A stretch of 64,000 nucleotides of DNA from Lachnospiraceae bacterium (GCA_009774175.1 VSNG01000005.1:1-64000), one strand, 5' to 3'; positions 26,774-35,996 are shown, numbered from the stretch's first letter. Made by a program: numbers and translations. Notes: a model not told the origin generated them from the sequence alone.

Positions 26774-27451
26774 ATGCGAATACTGCTTGCGGAAGATGAT
26801 GAAAAACTAAACGAAACGCTGGTCTACGGGCTGACTCAGGCCGGCTTTGTTGTGGACGCGTGCTTTGACGGGGAAGACGCCCTTTTTTACGGGGAACAGA
26901 ATATCTACGACGTCATTCTCCTGGATCGAATGCTGCCCTGTATGCAGGGCACCGACGTGCTCGCAGCCCTGCGGCAAAAAGGCATCGCTACCCCTGTCAT
27001 CCTGATTACCGCCCTGGGCACCCTTTCTGATAAAGTGGAAGGACTGGATCTGGGGGCTGACGATTATCTGGTCAAACCCTTTGCACAGGAAGAGCTTTTC
27101 GCAAGAATCCGCTGCGTCACCAGAAGGCCGCGCCGGATCATGGATGAAGAATCCCTCTCCCTTTCGGACATACTCTGGTTTCCGACAGAATGCCGTCTGA
27201 CAGGCCCCTCCGGAAGCTGTACCCTTTCCAAACGGGAGGCTGCGCTTCTGGAAGCCTTTCTGAAAAGCGGCGGCGCGACCCTTCCCAGAAACCTCCTTCT
27301 CTTAAAGGTCTGGGGCCCGGACAGCGATGTGGAAGAAGGCAATCTGGACAACTATATTCATTTTCTGCGCAGACGTTTAAAAACCGTCGGCAGCATACTC
27401 AATATAAAGACTGTCCGCGGCGTCGGGTATTCCATGGCAAACAACTCATAA
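26774..27451 (+). CDS. OmpR/PhoB-family response regulator
   Basis: 225 aa from MRILLAEDDEKLNE at 26774, where AAGGGTG gives the ribosome site; a GTG 9 nt earlier is in frame. The receiver has acidic D8-D9, phospho-acceptor D51 (ILLDRMLP) and the conserved K of LVKPF near 101. The C-terminal winged helix ends LDNYIHFLRRRLKT and IKTVRGVGYSM. It is divergent from the hybrid kinases and 39 nt upstream of its own kinase, so it forms a classic two-component pair. A TAAAAT -10 lies at 26749-26754. Target genes are not known; the divergent kinase operon is a candidate. Confidence 0.95.
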   Translation: MRILLAEDDEKLNETLVYGLTQAGFVVDACFDGEDALFYGEQNIYDVILLDRMLPCMQGTDVLAALRQKGIATPVILITALGTLSDKVEGLDLGADDYLVKPFAQEELFARIRCVTRRPRRIMDEESLSLSDILWFPTECRLTGPSGSCTLSKREAALLEAFLKSGGATLPRNLLLLKVWGPDSDVEEGNLDNYIHFLRRRLKTVGSILNIKTVRGVGYSMANNS

Positions 27452-27490
27452 GCTTTGGCGCATCCGCCTGACAGACAGGAAGGAAAATAC

Positions 27491-28798
27491 ATGTTTCGGA
27501 AAGTACATCTGTACCTGACGGCGCTGTGCGCCGGCATCACAACCGCCATTATCCTTGTGATGTCCCTGCTATACCTGTATATTTCTGAAAATGAGCTGTA
27601 TGAAAACCAGTACCGTTCCTTTCAGAATGATATGAACACCATAGCCACCGGTCTGGAACAGCAGTCCGTGATCTCCATGGAATGGCTCTCCAAAATGGAA
27701 TCCCACGGCGGCTATACTTTTTATGCGCTGGATAACGGCGTTCCTTTTCTCTATAACCGTCTCACCAACCTGTCTGACGATTCCGACATACAGGGCCTCT
27801 TAAACGACTGTCTGGAAACTTACCGACAAAGCTTCGAATACAGCAGCGTACAGGCCGAATTAAGCGGCGGCCTTTATAATACCTGCTTTCATACGGAATT
27901 TCCCTTCAATCCGTCCGGCAAAAAACACGAATATTACGCCGGCATAATTGAACTGAACAGAGGAGAATCCTCCCTGCAGATCATAGTGCTTTCTCCCCTG
28001 GGTCTTTTACAGAAACGGCTGATGTGGCAGCGGATTCGCTTTCTTTTGATCGACGCGGCCGCCATCGTGCTTTTGACAGTTTTTTCCTTCTTTTTTACCG
28101 GCCGTCTGCTGCATCCTATTATAGAGAGCAGGCAGCGGCAGAACGCCTTTGTAGCCGCGGCCTCCCACGAGCTTCGCACCCCGCTGGCCGTAATTCTCTC
28201 CGCCGCCGAATGCAGCCGGGACGCAGACCGCGAACACCGTATAAAATTTCTGGACACCATCAGGCAGGAAGGCGCTCTGCTGTCCTCCCTTGTAAACGAC
28301 ATGCTTACCCTGAGCGCTTCCGACAGCCAGAGCTTTTCTGTTCACACCGCTCCCGTGGAGCTGGATACCCTGCTCATCAACGCCTACGAGGCCTTTGAAC
28401 CTCTGGCGGCCGAAAAGAACCTCTCCCTTTCCGTGACGCTGCCGGAAGAGGCCCTGCCGCCCTGCACGGCTGACGCCGACCGCATCATGCAGCTGCTCTC
28501 GATTCTGCTGCACAACGCTATCAGCTATACGCCGGAGAGCGGCTCCATCGCCCTTTCCCTTACCCGGAAAAAACACCGCTTCTGCCTCTCTGTCTCGGAC
28601 ACGGGCCCGGGCATCCCGCCGGAAGACAAAAAGAAAATATTTGACCGCTTCTACAGGGCGGAAAAATCCCGAAGCGCCAAAGGACACTTCGGGCTCGGAT
28701 TATCCATCGCTTCTGAAATTGTAAAGCTCCACCACGGTTCCATACATGTCTCAGACCGTCCCGGCGGCGGCAGCGTATTCACCGTAATCCTTCCATGA
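27491..28798 (+). CDS. Sensor histidine kinase, partner of the adjacent regulator
   Basis: 435 aa from the ATG at 27491, with AGGAAGG 7 nt upstream. Membrane helices at about 8-30 and 175-195 enclose an external sensor of about 145 residues. The HisKA box is ASHELRTPLAVILS (His about 226) and the ATPase domain has DTGPGIPPEDKKKIFDRFYR and GLGLSIASEIVKLHHG. No separate HAMP linker is obvious; the second helix runs almost straight into HisKA. The ligand is unknown. The gene ends 30 bp from the end of a convergent hypothetical gene, with no clear terminator between. Confidence 0.94.
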   Translation: MFRKVHLYLTALCAGITTAIILVMSLLYLYISENELYENQYRSFQNDMNTIATGLEQQSVISMEWLSKMESHGGYTFYALDNGVPFLYNRLTNLSDDSDIQGLLNDCLETYRQSFEYSSVQAELSGGLYNTCFHTEFPFNPSGKKHEYYAGIIELNRGESSLQIIVLSPLGLLQKRLMWQRIRFLLIDAAAIVLLTVFSFFFTGRLLHPIIESRQRQNAFVAAASHELRTPLAVILSAAECSRDADREHRIKFLDTIRQEGALLSSLVNDMLTLSASDSQSFSVHTAPVELDTLLINAYEAFEPLAAEKNLSLSVTLPEEALPPCTADADRIMQLLSILLHNAISYTPESGSIALSLTRKKHRFCLSVSDTGPGIPPEDKKKIFDRFYRAEKSRSAKGHFGLGLSIASEIVKLHHGSIHVSDRPGGGSVFTVILP

Positions 28799-28827
28799 GA
28801 GTTTATGGGCAGCCGGTTTCGAAACGC

Positions 28828-29286
28828 CTATTTTCCCGGCCTGGGATTTACCCGGGCGCTGGGAATTTTGAAAAAGACATAATTCCCGGCCAATTCGGTC
28901 GCTGCCTCGGAGAGAACGGCCGGATTGGCGTCCAACTCCATATGTCCGCCCGCAGCCCGTTCCATGGACTGTTTTCTCAATAATGCGCTGCTCACTTCCT
29001 TTCTCGCAAACGCAATATGTTCCTGAAATTCCCGCTCATTCTCACGCCTGTACCACGCTTTTTGCGCCAGATCCAGAAACAGCTTATGCCGCTTGGCTTT
29101 CTTCTCCCACCTGAGCTTTTCTTCCCTTTTTCTGGCAGCCTCCGAACGTCTGTCGTTTTTTCGAGATCTTTCGGACTTTCCCTTTCTGCTGCATTCTTCC
29201 TCCGCTTCCCCAAAGCAGCTCTTCTTTCCATTCTCTCCATGAAAGGGGCTGCACTGATTATAAGCGGCATTTAAAAACGGATCCAT
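28828..29286 (-). CDS. Small basic hypothetical protein
   Basis: 152 aa from MDPFLNAAYNQCSPF at 29286, preceded by GGAAGG about 10 nt upstream; an ATG at 29385 in the same frame has no ribosome site. The centre is very rich in K, R and E (RKREEKLRWEKKAKRHKLFL), predicting a charged helix or coiled coil. The C-terminus is mixed. No signal peptide or membrane segment. It lies alone between two plus-strand genes. I do not recognise the family; nucleic-acid binding would fit the charge but is only a guess. The coding reading is supported by the clean ribosome site and lack of a better frame. Confidence 0.55.
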   Translation of the reverse strand: MDPFLNAAYNQCSPFHGENGKKSCFGEAEEECSRKGKSERSRKNDRRSEAARKREEKLRWEKKAKRHKLFLDLAQKAWYRRENEREFQEHIAFARKEVSSALLRKQSMERAAGGHMELDANPAVLSEAATELAGNYVFFKIPSARVNPRPGK

Positions 29287-29398
29287 AAAATCACCCTTCC
29301 TTCCCCGGCCCATACCCGTTTCTTCATTATATAAATAATACGAATCAGGCAGTAAAAAAGTTTCAGAAATGAAAAAAGCGCGCATTCCTCAATTTTCA

Positions 29399-29426
29399 TT
29401 GCAAAAACCTGCACTTTGTGTATAAT
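29399..29426 (+). promoter_or_regulatory. Promoter of the ABC-F gene
   Basis: TTGCAA (29399-29404), a 16-nt spacer and TATAAT (29421-29426). The leader to the ATG at 29504 is about 70 nt and contains an 11-bp imperfect hairpin at 29462-29488 just before the ribosome site (GGAGG at 29492-29496). Confidence 0.75.
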
Positions 29427-29461
29427 AAATAGCGTGACTCTCACACGGAAATGATAACAGA

Positions 29462-29488
29462 GAGTTTAGAATGCACTAAACTGCTCTT
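29462..29488 (+). promoter_or_regulatory. Leader hairpin before the ABC-F ribosome site
   Basis: GAGAGTTTAG pairs with CTAAACTGCTC (one bulged G) around an AATGCA loop. There is no T-run, so it is not a simple terminator; it could slow or gate ribosome access, or be chance. Confidence 0.4.
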
Positions 29489-29503
29489 ATATGGAGGATT
29501 ATT

Positions 29504-31144
29504 ATGATACAGGCAAACAACGTAACCTTACGAGTCGGAAAAAAGGCCCTCTTCGAGGACGTAAATATCAAATTTACCGAAGGCAACTGCTATGGGCTGA
29601 TCGGTGCAAACGGTGCCGGAAAGTCCACCTTTTTAAAGATTCTCTCCGGCGTTCTGGAGACCACAAACGGCGATATAACGATCACACCCGGCCAGCGTCT
29701 CTCCGTTTTGGAACAGGATCACTTCAAATACGACGCCTATCCGGTAATGGACACGGTTATTATGGGCAACGAACGCCTCTATCAGATTATGAAGGAAAAG
29801 GACGCCATCTACGCCAAGGAAGATTTCTCTGACGAGGACGGCATCCGGGCCAGCGAGCTGGAGGCGGAATTTGCAGAAATGGACGGATGGGATGCGGAGA
29901 CCAACGCTGCCATGCTGCTTAACGGCCTTGGCATCGAAACCGACCTGCACTACAGTCAGATGTCCGCCTTAAACGGCAATGAAAAGGTCAAGGTGCTGCT
30001 CGCCAAGGCCCTCTTTGGCAATCCCGATATACTGCTTCTGGACGAGCCCACAAACCATCTGGATCTGGACGCCATTGCCTGGCTGGAGGAGTTTCTGATC
30101 GGCTTTGACAACACCGTAATCGTGGTCTCCCATGACCGCTATTTCCTGAACAAGGTCTGCACCCATATCGCGGATATTGATTACGGAAAGATCCAGCTCT
30201 TCGCGGGCAACTACGATTTCTGGTACGAATCCAGCCAGCTGATTATCAAGCAGCGCAAGGAAGCCAATAAAAAGAAGGAAGAACAGATCAAGGAACTGCA
30301 GGAGTTTATTTCCCGCTTTTCTGCTAATGCAAGTAAATCCAAGCAGGCTACCTCCAGAAAAAGGGCGCTTGAAAAAATTGAGCTGGACGACATCCGTCCC
30401 TCCAGCCGTAAATACCCTTATATTGATTTCCGGCCCGAACGTGAAATCGGCAATGAAGTGCTCACGGTAGAAGGCCTTAGCAAAACCGTAAACGGCGAGA
30501 AAGTGCTGGACAACATTTCCTTCATTGTAGGACATGATGACAAAATCGCCTTTGTGGGCGGCAACGAACTGGCAAAAACCACCCTCTTTCAGATCCTGAC
30601 AGGAGAAATCGAGCCGGACGAGGGCACATACAAATGGGGCGTTACCACTTCTCAGGCCTATTTCCCGAAGGATAACACGGCGGAATTTGACAACGATTAT
30701 ACTATCACCGACTGGCTCATGGGCTACTCTCCTGTCAAGGACGTGACTTATGTGCGCGGCTTCCTTGGTCGTATGCTCTTTGCAGGCGAGGACGGCGTGA
30801 AAAAGGTGAAGGTTCTCTCCGGCGGAGAAAAGGTGCGGTGCCTCCTGTCCAAAATGATGATCAGCGGCGCAAACTGCCTGCTTTTCGACGAGCCCACAAA
30901 CCATCTGGACATGGAGTCCATCACCGCGTTAAACGAAGGCATGAAAAAGTTTAAAGGCGTGGAGCTCTTTTCCTGTCACGACCATCAGGTAGTACAGACC
31001 ACCGCCAACCGTATCATGGAAATCATGCCGGACGGCAGCTTAATTGATAAGATCACCACATACGACGAATATCTGGAAAGCGATGAGATGGCAAGAAAGC
31101 GTACCGTCTACACCAGCACCGCAAGCGAGGAAGAGGACGACTGA
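29504..31144 (+). CDS. ABC-F family ATPase (YbiT-like)
   Basis: 546 aa, two ABC domains on one chain with no membrane part, joined by a charged linker (about 245-300). These proteins act on ribosomes. Domain one has GANGAGKST (Walker A), LLLDEPTNHLDLDA and the switch SHDR. Its signature reads LNGNEKV rather than LSGGEK. Domain two has a weak Walker A, GGNELAKTT, but an intact LSGGEKVR and LLFDEPTNHLDME. Such deviations occur in the YbiT-type branch as far as I recall, so it is likely a housekeeping translation factor rather than a resistance protein. It is followed 2 bp later by the PHP gene, giving one operon. Confidence 0.9.
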   Translation: MIQANNVTLRVGKKALFEDVNIKFTEGNCYGLIGANGAGKSTFLKILSGVLETTNGDITITPGQRLSVLEQDHFKYDAYPVMDTVIMGNERLYQIMKEKDAIYAKEDFSDEDGIRASELEAEFAEMDGWDAETNAAMLLNGLGIETDLHYSQMSALNGNEKVKVLLAKALFGNPDILLLDEPTNHLDLDAIAWLEEFLIGFDNTVIVVSHDRYFLNKVCTHIADIDYGKIQLFAGNYDFWYESSQLIIKQRKEANKKKEEQIKELQEFISRFSANASKSKQATSRKRALEKIELDDIRPSSRKYPYIDFRPEREIGNEVLTVEGLSKTVNGEKVLDNISFIVGHDDKIAFVGGNELAKTTLFQILTGEIEPDEGTYKWGVTTSQAYFPKDNTAEFDNDYTITDWLMGYSPVKDVTYVRGFLGRMLFAGEDGVKKVKVLSGGEKVRCLLSKMMISGANCLLFDEPTNHLDMESITALNEGMKKFKGVELFSCHDHQVVQTTANRIMEIMPDGSLIDKITTYDEYLESDEMARKRTVYTSTASEEEDD

Positions 31145-31146
31145 GC

Positions 31147-32028
31147 ATGAGAGCGATTGATCTGCACACGCACACAGCCAAATCAGACGGCAGCTATACC
31201 CCGACAGAACTGGTGGACTATGCCGTCAGTAAAGATCTGGCGGCGGTGGCCATCACAGATCACGACAGTGTTGAAGGACTTGACGAAGCCCTCTTACACG
31301 CCTCATCCCTGAAGGAAAAGGGACTGCCCTCCACCGAGGTGATTCCGGGCATTGAATTTTCCACAAAATACCAGACACAGGACGTCCACATCGTGGGGCT
31401 CTATATCTCCTATCACAGCGACGTCTTTCAAAAGGCTCTGGACAGCTTCGTAAACTCCCGCATCATCCGCAATCAGAAAATCTGTCAGAATCTGCGGCAT
31501 GCAGGAATAAATATCTCTTACGAAAAACTACAGGCCCTGTACCCGGACGCCGTCATTACCAGAGCGCATTATGCTTCTTTTCTGTGCGAATACGGTTATG
31601 TCAGAAACAGACAGGACGCCTTTGCAAGATATCTGGGCGATCACACAAAATACTTTGTTCCTCGGGAGAAGGTGACGCCCGTTCAGGCCGTAAACCTGAT
31701 TTTACAGGCAGGCGGCGTTCCCATACTGGCTCACCCGCCTCTCTACCACATGGGAAACGACCGGCTTTCCGAACTGGTCTCTTCCCTGAAAGCGGAGGGT
31801 CTTATGGGCATCGAAGCCTACTACAGCACCTACACCAATCAGGATGTGCGGGATATGTTAAAACTTGCACAAGAGTATGATCTGCTCTTAAGCGGCGGCT
31901 CCGACTTCCACGGTGCCAACAAACCGGGACTGGATCTTTCCTGCGGATACGGAAAGCTTTTTGTATCGGAGAAGCTGCTTATCCCCATCAAGAACGCGGC
32001 CGCAGGACATGCGTCAGAGGCCCGCTGA
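31147..32028 (+). CDS. PHP-domain phosphoesterase (TrpH/RNase AM type)
   Basis: 293 aa. Metal-binding motifs of the PHP fold are present: DLHTHTAKSDGSYTP near residue 5, AITDHDSVEG near 38, PGIEFST near 68, ILAHPP near 197 and GSDFHGANKPG near 256. Relatives release 5' nucleotides from short RNAs or act on 3',5'-bisphosphonucleotides. The cytoplasmic protein is intact. It starts 2 bp after the ABC-F stop and is followed 13 bp later by a HAD phosphatase, so the three are co-expressed. The exact substrate is not determined by these motifs. Confidence 0.88.
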   Translation: MRAIDLHTHTAKSDGSYTPTELVDYAVSKDLAAVAITDHDSVEGLDEALLHASSLKEKGLPSTEVIPGIEFSTKYQTQDVHIVGLYISYHSDVFQKALDSFVNSRIIRNQKICQNLRHAGINISYEKLQALYPDAVITRAHYASFLCEYGYVRNRQDAFARYLGDHTKYFVPREKVTPVQAVNLILQAGGVPILAHPPLYHMGNDRLSELVSSLKAEGLMGIEAYYSTYTNQDVRDMLKLAQEYDLLLSGGSDFHGANKPGLDLSCGYGKLFVSEKLLIPIKNAAAGHASEAR

Positions 32029-32041
32029 CAAGGAGGTTTTC

Positions 32042-32866
32042 ATGAAACTGTTATGTACGGATCTGGATGAAACGCTTTTAAACAGTAAGAGTCAGGTTTC
32101 CCCCGAAACCAAAGCCTTTCTGGACGAATTTCTGGCCGCCGGCAACCGTCTGGTTCTTTGTTCCGGCAGGCCTCTCATGAGTATTCTTGAGGTAAAGCAG
32201 AATGCAGGGCTGACGCAGCCCGGCATTTTTGTCAGCAGCTCAAACGGCAGCCGGATCTACGACTGCGACAGCAAACGCACTATCATGAAAACAACAATCC
32301 CCCTCTCCTATGTATCCTATTTACAGGAGGAGGCCCAAAAACTGGATCTGCACATCCAGACCTATCGGGAAAACGATGACGACGACGCTGTGATCTCCCC
32401 TGCGGATGACGAGGAAATCCGGTTTTACCGCAGAAGGGTTCATCTGCCTCTGGTGGTTTCCGAAAACCTTTGCGACGCGCTTACCGAAGCTCCCTGCAAA
32501 ATGCTTGCCATAAGTTTACATGACTTTGACAAATTGGAGACCTTCCGCAGAAATATTGAAGACTGGGCTAAAGATAAAATTCAGACCATCTATTCCAGCG
32601 GCTGTTATCTGGAGCTCTTCCAGAAAAGCGCCGGCAAGGGAAGCTCCCTGCTCTATCTGTGCAACTATCTGGGGATTCCCGTTTCCGACTCCTACGCCGC
32701 CGGTGACGCTGATAACGATATTTCCATGCTGGAAGCCGCAGGCTGCGGCATCGCCATGAAAAACGCCACGGACAACGTAAAAGCCCATGCCGATGTTGTC
32801 ACGGATCTTGACAACGACCAGAATGGGCTTGCGGAAATGATGTATAAGCTTATCCCTCTACGATGA
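32042..32866 (+). CDS. Cof-type HAD-family phosphatase
   Basis: 274 aa from the ATG at 32042, with AAGGAGG 8 nt upstream. The nucleophile motif is DLDETLLNS (D8, D10), then LCSGR in motif II and a type IIB cap domain. Motif III K is in AGKGSS and motif IV is GDADNDISMLEAAG. Such enzymes dephosphorylate sugar phosphates, flavin nucleotides or other small metabolites. It closes the three-gene operon. Its last 17 bp overlap the convergent acidic protein gene, and a long hairpin begins right at the stop codon. Confidence 0.93.
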   Translation: MKLLCTDLDETLLNSKSQVSPETKAFLDEFLAAGNRLVLCSGRPLMSILEVKQNAGLTQPGIFVSSSNGSRIYDCDSKRTIMKTTIPLSYVSYLQEEAQKLDLHIQTYRENDDDDAVISPADDEEIRFYRRRVHLPLVVSENLCDALTEAPCKMLAISLHDFDKLETFRRNIEDWAKDKIQTIYSSGCYLELFQKSAGKGSSLLYLCNYLGIPVSDSYAAGDADNDISMLEAAGCGIAMKNATDNVKAHADVVTDLDNDQNGLAEMMYKLIPLR

Positions 32867-33107
32867 GGTATCTGCCGTCTCCGACGGCAAATACCTCCTG
32901 CGCTTCGAGAATTTCCTCTTCATCGGCGCCTTCCATGTCGACGCCCTCCTCCTCGAAAAATTCCCACACCTCTTTAACGGAATTTACTACTACAGCCATG
33001 CACTCCTCCAGAAAGTTTTCCGCCTCCTCATAGGTTTCGGCAACCTTCTCCGGATAAAGCTGTAACTGATTTTCCAGAAAACACTGCACTACCATCTCAT
33101 CAAACAC
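32850..33107 (-). CDS. Small acidic hypothetical protein
   Basis: 85 aa from a GTG at 33107 chosen because AGGGAGGG lies 7 nt upstream; a TTG at 33179 overlapping the maf stop would give 109 aa. The protein is strongly acidic (EEAENFLEECM; WEFFEEEGVDMEGADEEE), mostly helical and ends in FAVGDGRYLIVEG. No signal or membrane segment. It is the last gene of the pheA-to-maf string, so it is expressed with maf and ppk. I do not know its function. The final 30 bases form the hairpin shared with the convergent phosphatase gene. Confidence 0.6.
   Translation of the reverse strand: MFDEMVVQCFLENQLQLYPEKVAETYEEAENFLEECMAVVVNSVKEVWEFFEEEGVDMEGADEEEILEAQEVFAVGDGRYLIVEG
32865..32897. repeat. 15-bp inverted repeat at the convergent gene junction
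   Basis: GAGGTAT-C-TGCCGTC pairs with GACGGCA-A-ATACCTC around TCC. It starts at the phosphatase stop codon and lies within the end of the acidic protein gene. There is no T-run on either strand, but it is stable enough to protect 3' ends or slow polymerase from both sides. Confidence 0.7.
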
Positions 33108-33175
33108 AGAACATCCCTCCCTTTCCGCCCAATAGTTTACATAACTTATATACGCTTTTAAAACGGTTCGCACGC

Positions 33176-33763
33176 TCAAAGCAGTCCCCGCTTCTTAAGC
33201 TCCTGACAGAGCCTCCCCACCGGCAGACCCACCACATTGTTATAATCTCCGCAGATGCCCTGAATATACGCCGCGCAAAGTCCCTGAATGGCGTAAGCGC
33301 CCGCCTTATCCATAGGTTCGCCGCTGTCCGCATACCGTCTGATCTCCTCGTCGGTCATGGAATACATGGTCACATCCGTGCACTCGGAAAAAGTGGCGTA
33401 CATGGGCGGCATATCCTTATATTTCCAGGCAATCGTCACTCCCGTATAAACCTGATGGCTGCCTCCCTGCAAATCCTTTAACATCCGCACCGCATCTTCC
33501 TTGTCCGCAGGCTTCCCCAAAATCCTGCCCCAGGCGCTCACTACCGTGTCCGCCCCGATCACGATGAAGTCCTCCTTCCCCTGCGCCGCAAGACGTCCGC
33601 AGACATCCACCGCTTTCTGATAGGACAGTTCTTCCACCACACCATCAGGCTCCGTTTTTGTAATTTTCTCCTCCACCATGCTTGGCACAACCTTGAAGGA
33701 AATGCCTACCTGTCTGAGCAGCTCCTTGCGTCTGGGCGACGCCGAAGCCAGATAAATTTTCAT
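33176..33763 (-). CDS. maf: Maf-like nucleotide pyrophosphatase
   Basis: 195 aa. The N-terminal signature LASASPRRKELLRQVGI is textbook Maf/YhdE. Further marks are IGADTVVSAWGRILGKP (about residue 67) and QGLCAAYIQGICGDYNNVVG (about 163). These proteins hydrolyse dTTP/UTP or modified nucleotides to monophosphates and have been tied to septum control. It sits 66 bp after ppk, same direction. The end overlaps a possible TTG start of the acidic protein, consistent with one operon. Confidence 0.94.
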   Translation of the reverse strand: MKIYLASASPRRKELLRQVGISFKVVPSMVEEKITKTEPDGVVEELSYQKAVDVCGRLAAQGKEDFIVIGADTVVSAWGRILGKPADKEDAVRMLKDLQGGSHQVYTGVTIAWKYKDMPPMYATFSECTDVTMYSMTDEEIRRYADSGEPMDKAGAYAIQGLCAAYIQGICGDYNNVVGLPVGRLCQELKKRGLL

Positions 33764-33829
33764 TTGCCCGTTTCCTCCCTGCTGTACGCAGCCGCTTTTC
33801 CATCCTGCATTCTGACGTTTCTCATTGTT

Positions 33830-35956
33830 TTACGATTGATGTGTTTTCGGGATAAAGACCCGATTATGCATCTCCCCTGTCTTTTCCCTGACTGCCTCCC
33901 TGGCCTCTTCGCAGAAGGACAGCTGGGCGTTAAACACTTCCTTTCCACGTCTGTCCACCTTCGTATAGCTGCCATTTGGCTGCAATATGTGCGCCTTTAC
34001 CGTATCCTTAAGCTGGCTGTCCAGAATGAGTTTCAGTTTCTCCTGCAGCGCCGGCTTTTCAATGGGAAAGAGAATTTCCACCCTCCGCTCCAGATTTCTC
34101 GGCATCCAGTCCGCACTGGCGCAGTAATACTCCGGCTTGCCGTCGTTCTCAAAATAGAAGATTCTCGCATGCTCCAGAAAATTTCCCACAATGGAGCGTA
34201 CCGTAATATTTTCACTGACGCCGGGAACCCCCACGCGCAGGCAGCAGATACCGCGAATAATCAGGTCGATCCTGACCCCCGCCGCGCTCGCTTCATAAAG
34301 AGCCTCAATGATATCCTTATCGCAGAGCGCGTTCATCTTTGCAATGATTCTTGCGGGCCTTCCCGCCAGCGCATAGCCCTTCTCCCTGCCGATCAGACGA
34401 AGGAAACGGTCCTTGAGCCAGTGGGGCGCAAGGGAGAGGCGGTTCCAGCTTCTCGGCTCCGAATATCCCGACAGCATGTTAAACACCGCTGTCGCGTCCT
34501 CCCCGATCAACTCCGAGTCGGTGAAATAGCCCACATCCGTATAGAGCTTGGCCGTAGAATCATTATAATTGCCGGTGCCCAGATGCACATATCTGCGTAT
34601 TCCGTTTTCTTCCCTTCTCACAACAAGCGTTATTTTACTGTGGGTCTTAAGGCCCACCAGACCGTAAATGACATGGCAGCCCGCCTTTTCCAGCTTCCTC
34701 GCCCATACGATATTGTTCTCCTCATCAAACCGGGCCTTTAATTCCACCAATACGGAAACCTGCTTGCCATTCTCGGCCGCCTGCTCCAGCGCCGCGATAA
34801 TGGGCGAGTTGCCGCTGACACGGTAAAGGGTCTGTTTGATTGCCAGCACCTCCGGGTCTCTGGCGGCCTGTCTGATAAACCGCACTACCGGCTCAAAGCT
34901 CTGGTATGGATGGTGCATGAGAATATCGCCCTCTCTAATCTTCTCAAACACATTCGCATCCTCCGGCAGCTCCGGCACGAGCTGAGGCGGCAGATAGCTG
35001 TGCTCTTTCAGATGATCAAAGCCCTCCACGCCGTACAGCTTCATTAAAAAGGTCAGATCAAGAGGCCCTGCAATCGCAAAGATATCCTCTTTTGGCACTT
35101 TCAGCTCTTCCTTGATCAGTTTCAGAAGTCTGCTGTCAATGCCTTCCTCCACCTCAAGACGGATCACCTGCCCCCACTGCCTCTTTTTGAGCTGCTTTTC
35201 AATCTCCTGTAAAAGATCCTCCGCCTCCTCTTCCTCTATGGTCAGATCGGCGTTTCTCATAATACGGAACGGATGAGTGCACACAATATCATAATTTAAG
35301 AACAGCCTGTGTATGTTCCTCTCGATAACCTCCTCCAGAAGAATCAGCTTCCGCCCCTGTCCCGCGGGAATTTCCACAAGCCGGGAGAGAACGCTTGGCA
35401 CCTGCACCATGGCAAACTCCAGCTCTCCGTCCCCGTTCTTCTTCGTCATCAGCGCCCCCAGATTCAGGGATTTATTGCGAATCAGCGGAAAAGGTCTGGA
35501 AGAATCCACCGCCATGGGCGTGAGCACCGGATAAACATTTTCCGTAAAGTAATTGTCCACATAGGCGGCCTCCTCCTTTGTCAGATCCTCGTGATGGGTA
35601 ACGATGCGCAGTCCGTTCGCCGACAGCTGCGGCAGCAAAGAACGGTTGTAGGTATTGTACTGTCTGTCCACAAGCTGATGCGTCTTCTCATTCACAAGAA
35701 CAAGCTGTTCGGAAGCCGTCATGCCTGCAATGTCCCGCTTTTTATAGCCCGCCGCCACCATATCCATTAAAGACGCCACCCGAACCATGAAAAACTCGTC
35801 CAGATTTGACGCCGTAATGCTTAAGAATTTCAGCCGTTCAAAAAGCGGCAGCTGTTTGTCCCTCGCCTCCGACAGTACTCTTTCATTAAAGAGAAGCCAG
35901 CTTAACTCCCGATTTGTATAATATGCTTCATCCGAAAAATTAATCTCCTGCGCCAT
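33830..35956 (-). CDS. ppk1: Polyphosphate kinase 1
   Basis: 708 aa from MAQEINFSDEAYYTNRELSW at 35956; GGAGG is 8 nt upstream, whereas ATGs at 35962 and 36004 are less well placed. It reversibly transfers the gamma phosphate of ATP to polyphosphate. Family blocks are seen: SNLDEFFMVRVA, HHPYQSFEPVVRFI, the LKTHSKI segment with the phosphorylated His, HLGTGNYND and a second PLD-like half with GICCLRVGVPG. Length and order are normal for PPK1. It follows ppx by 40 bp. Having the maker and degrader of polyphosphate together suggests tuned turnover rather than simple storage. Confidence 0.96.
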   Translation of the reverse strand: MAQEINFSDEAYYTNRELSWLLFNERVLSEARDKQLPLFERLKFLSITASNLDEFFMVRVASLMDMVAAGYKKRDIAGMTASEQLVLVNEKTHQLVDRQYNTYNRSLLPQLSANGLRIVTHHEDLTKEEAAYVDNYFTENVYPVLTPMAVDSSRPFPLIRNKSLNLGALMTKKNGDGELEFAMVQVPSVLSRLVEIPAGQGRKLILLEEVIERNIHRLFLNYDIVCTHPFRIMRNADLTIEEEEAEDLLQEIEKQLKKRQWGQVIRLEVEEGIDSRLLKLIKEELKVPKEDIFAIAGPLDLTFLMKLYGVEGFDHLKEHSYLPPQLVPELPEDANVFEKIREGDILMHHPYQSFEPVVRFIRQAARDPEVLAIKQTLYRVSGNSPIIAALEQAAENGKQVSVLVELKARFDEENNIVWARKLEKAGCHVIYGLVGLKTHSKITLVVRREENGIRRYVHLGTGNYNDSTAKLYTDVGYFTDSELIGEDATAVFNMLSGYSEPRSWNRLSLAPHWLKDRFLRLIGREKGYALAGRPARIIAKMNALCDKDIIEALYEASAAGVRIDLIIRGICCLRVGVPGVSENITVRSIVGNFLEHARIFYFENDGKPEYYCASADWMPRNLERRVEILFPIEKPALQEKLKLILDSQLKDTVKAHILQPNGSYTKVDRRGKEVFNAQLSFCEEAREAVREKTGEMHNRVFIPKTHQS

Positions 35957-35996
35957 CTCCATGGCCTCCTTGTATTGATAACTTCTTTTCCTGCGG

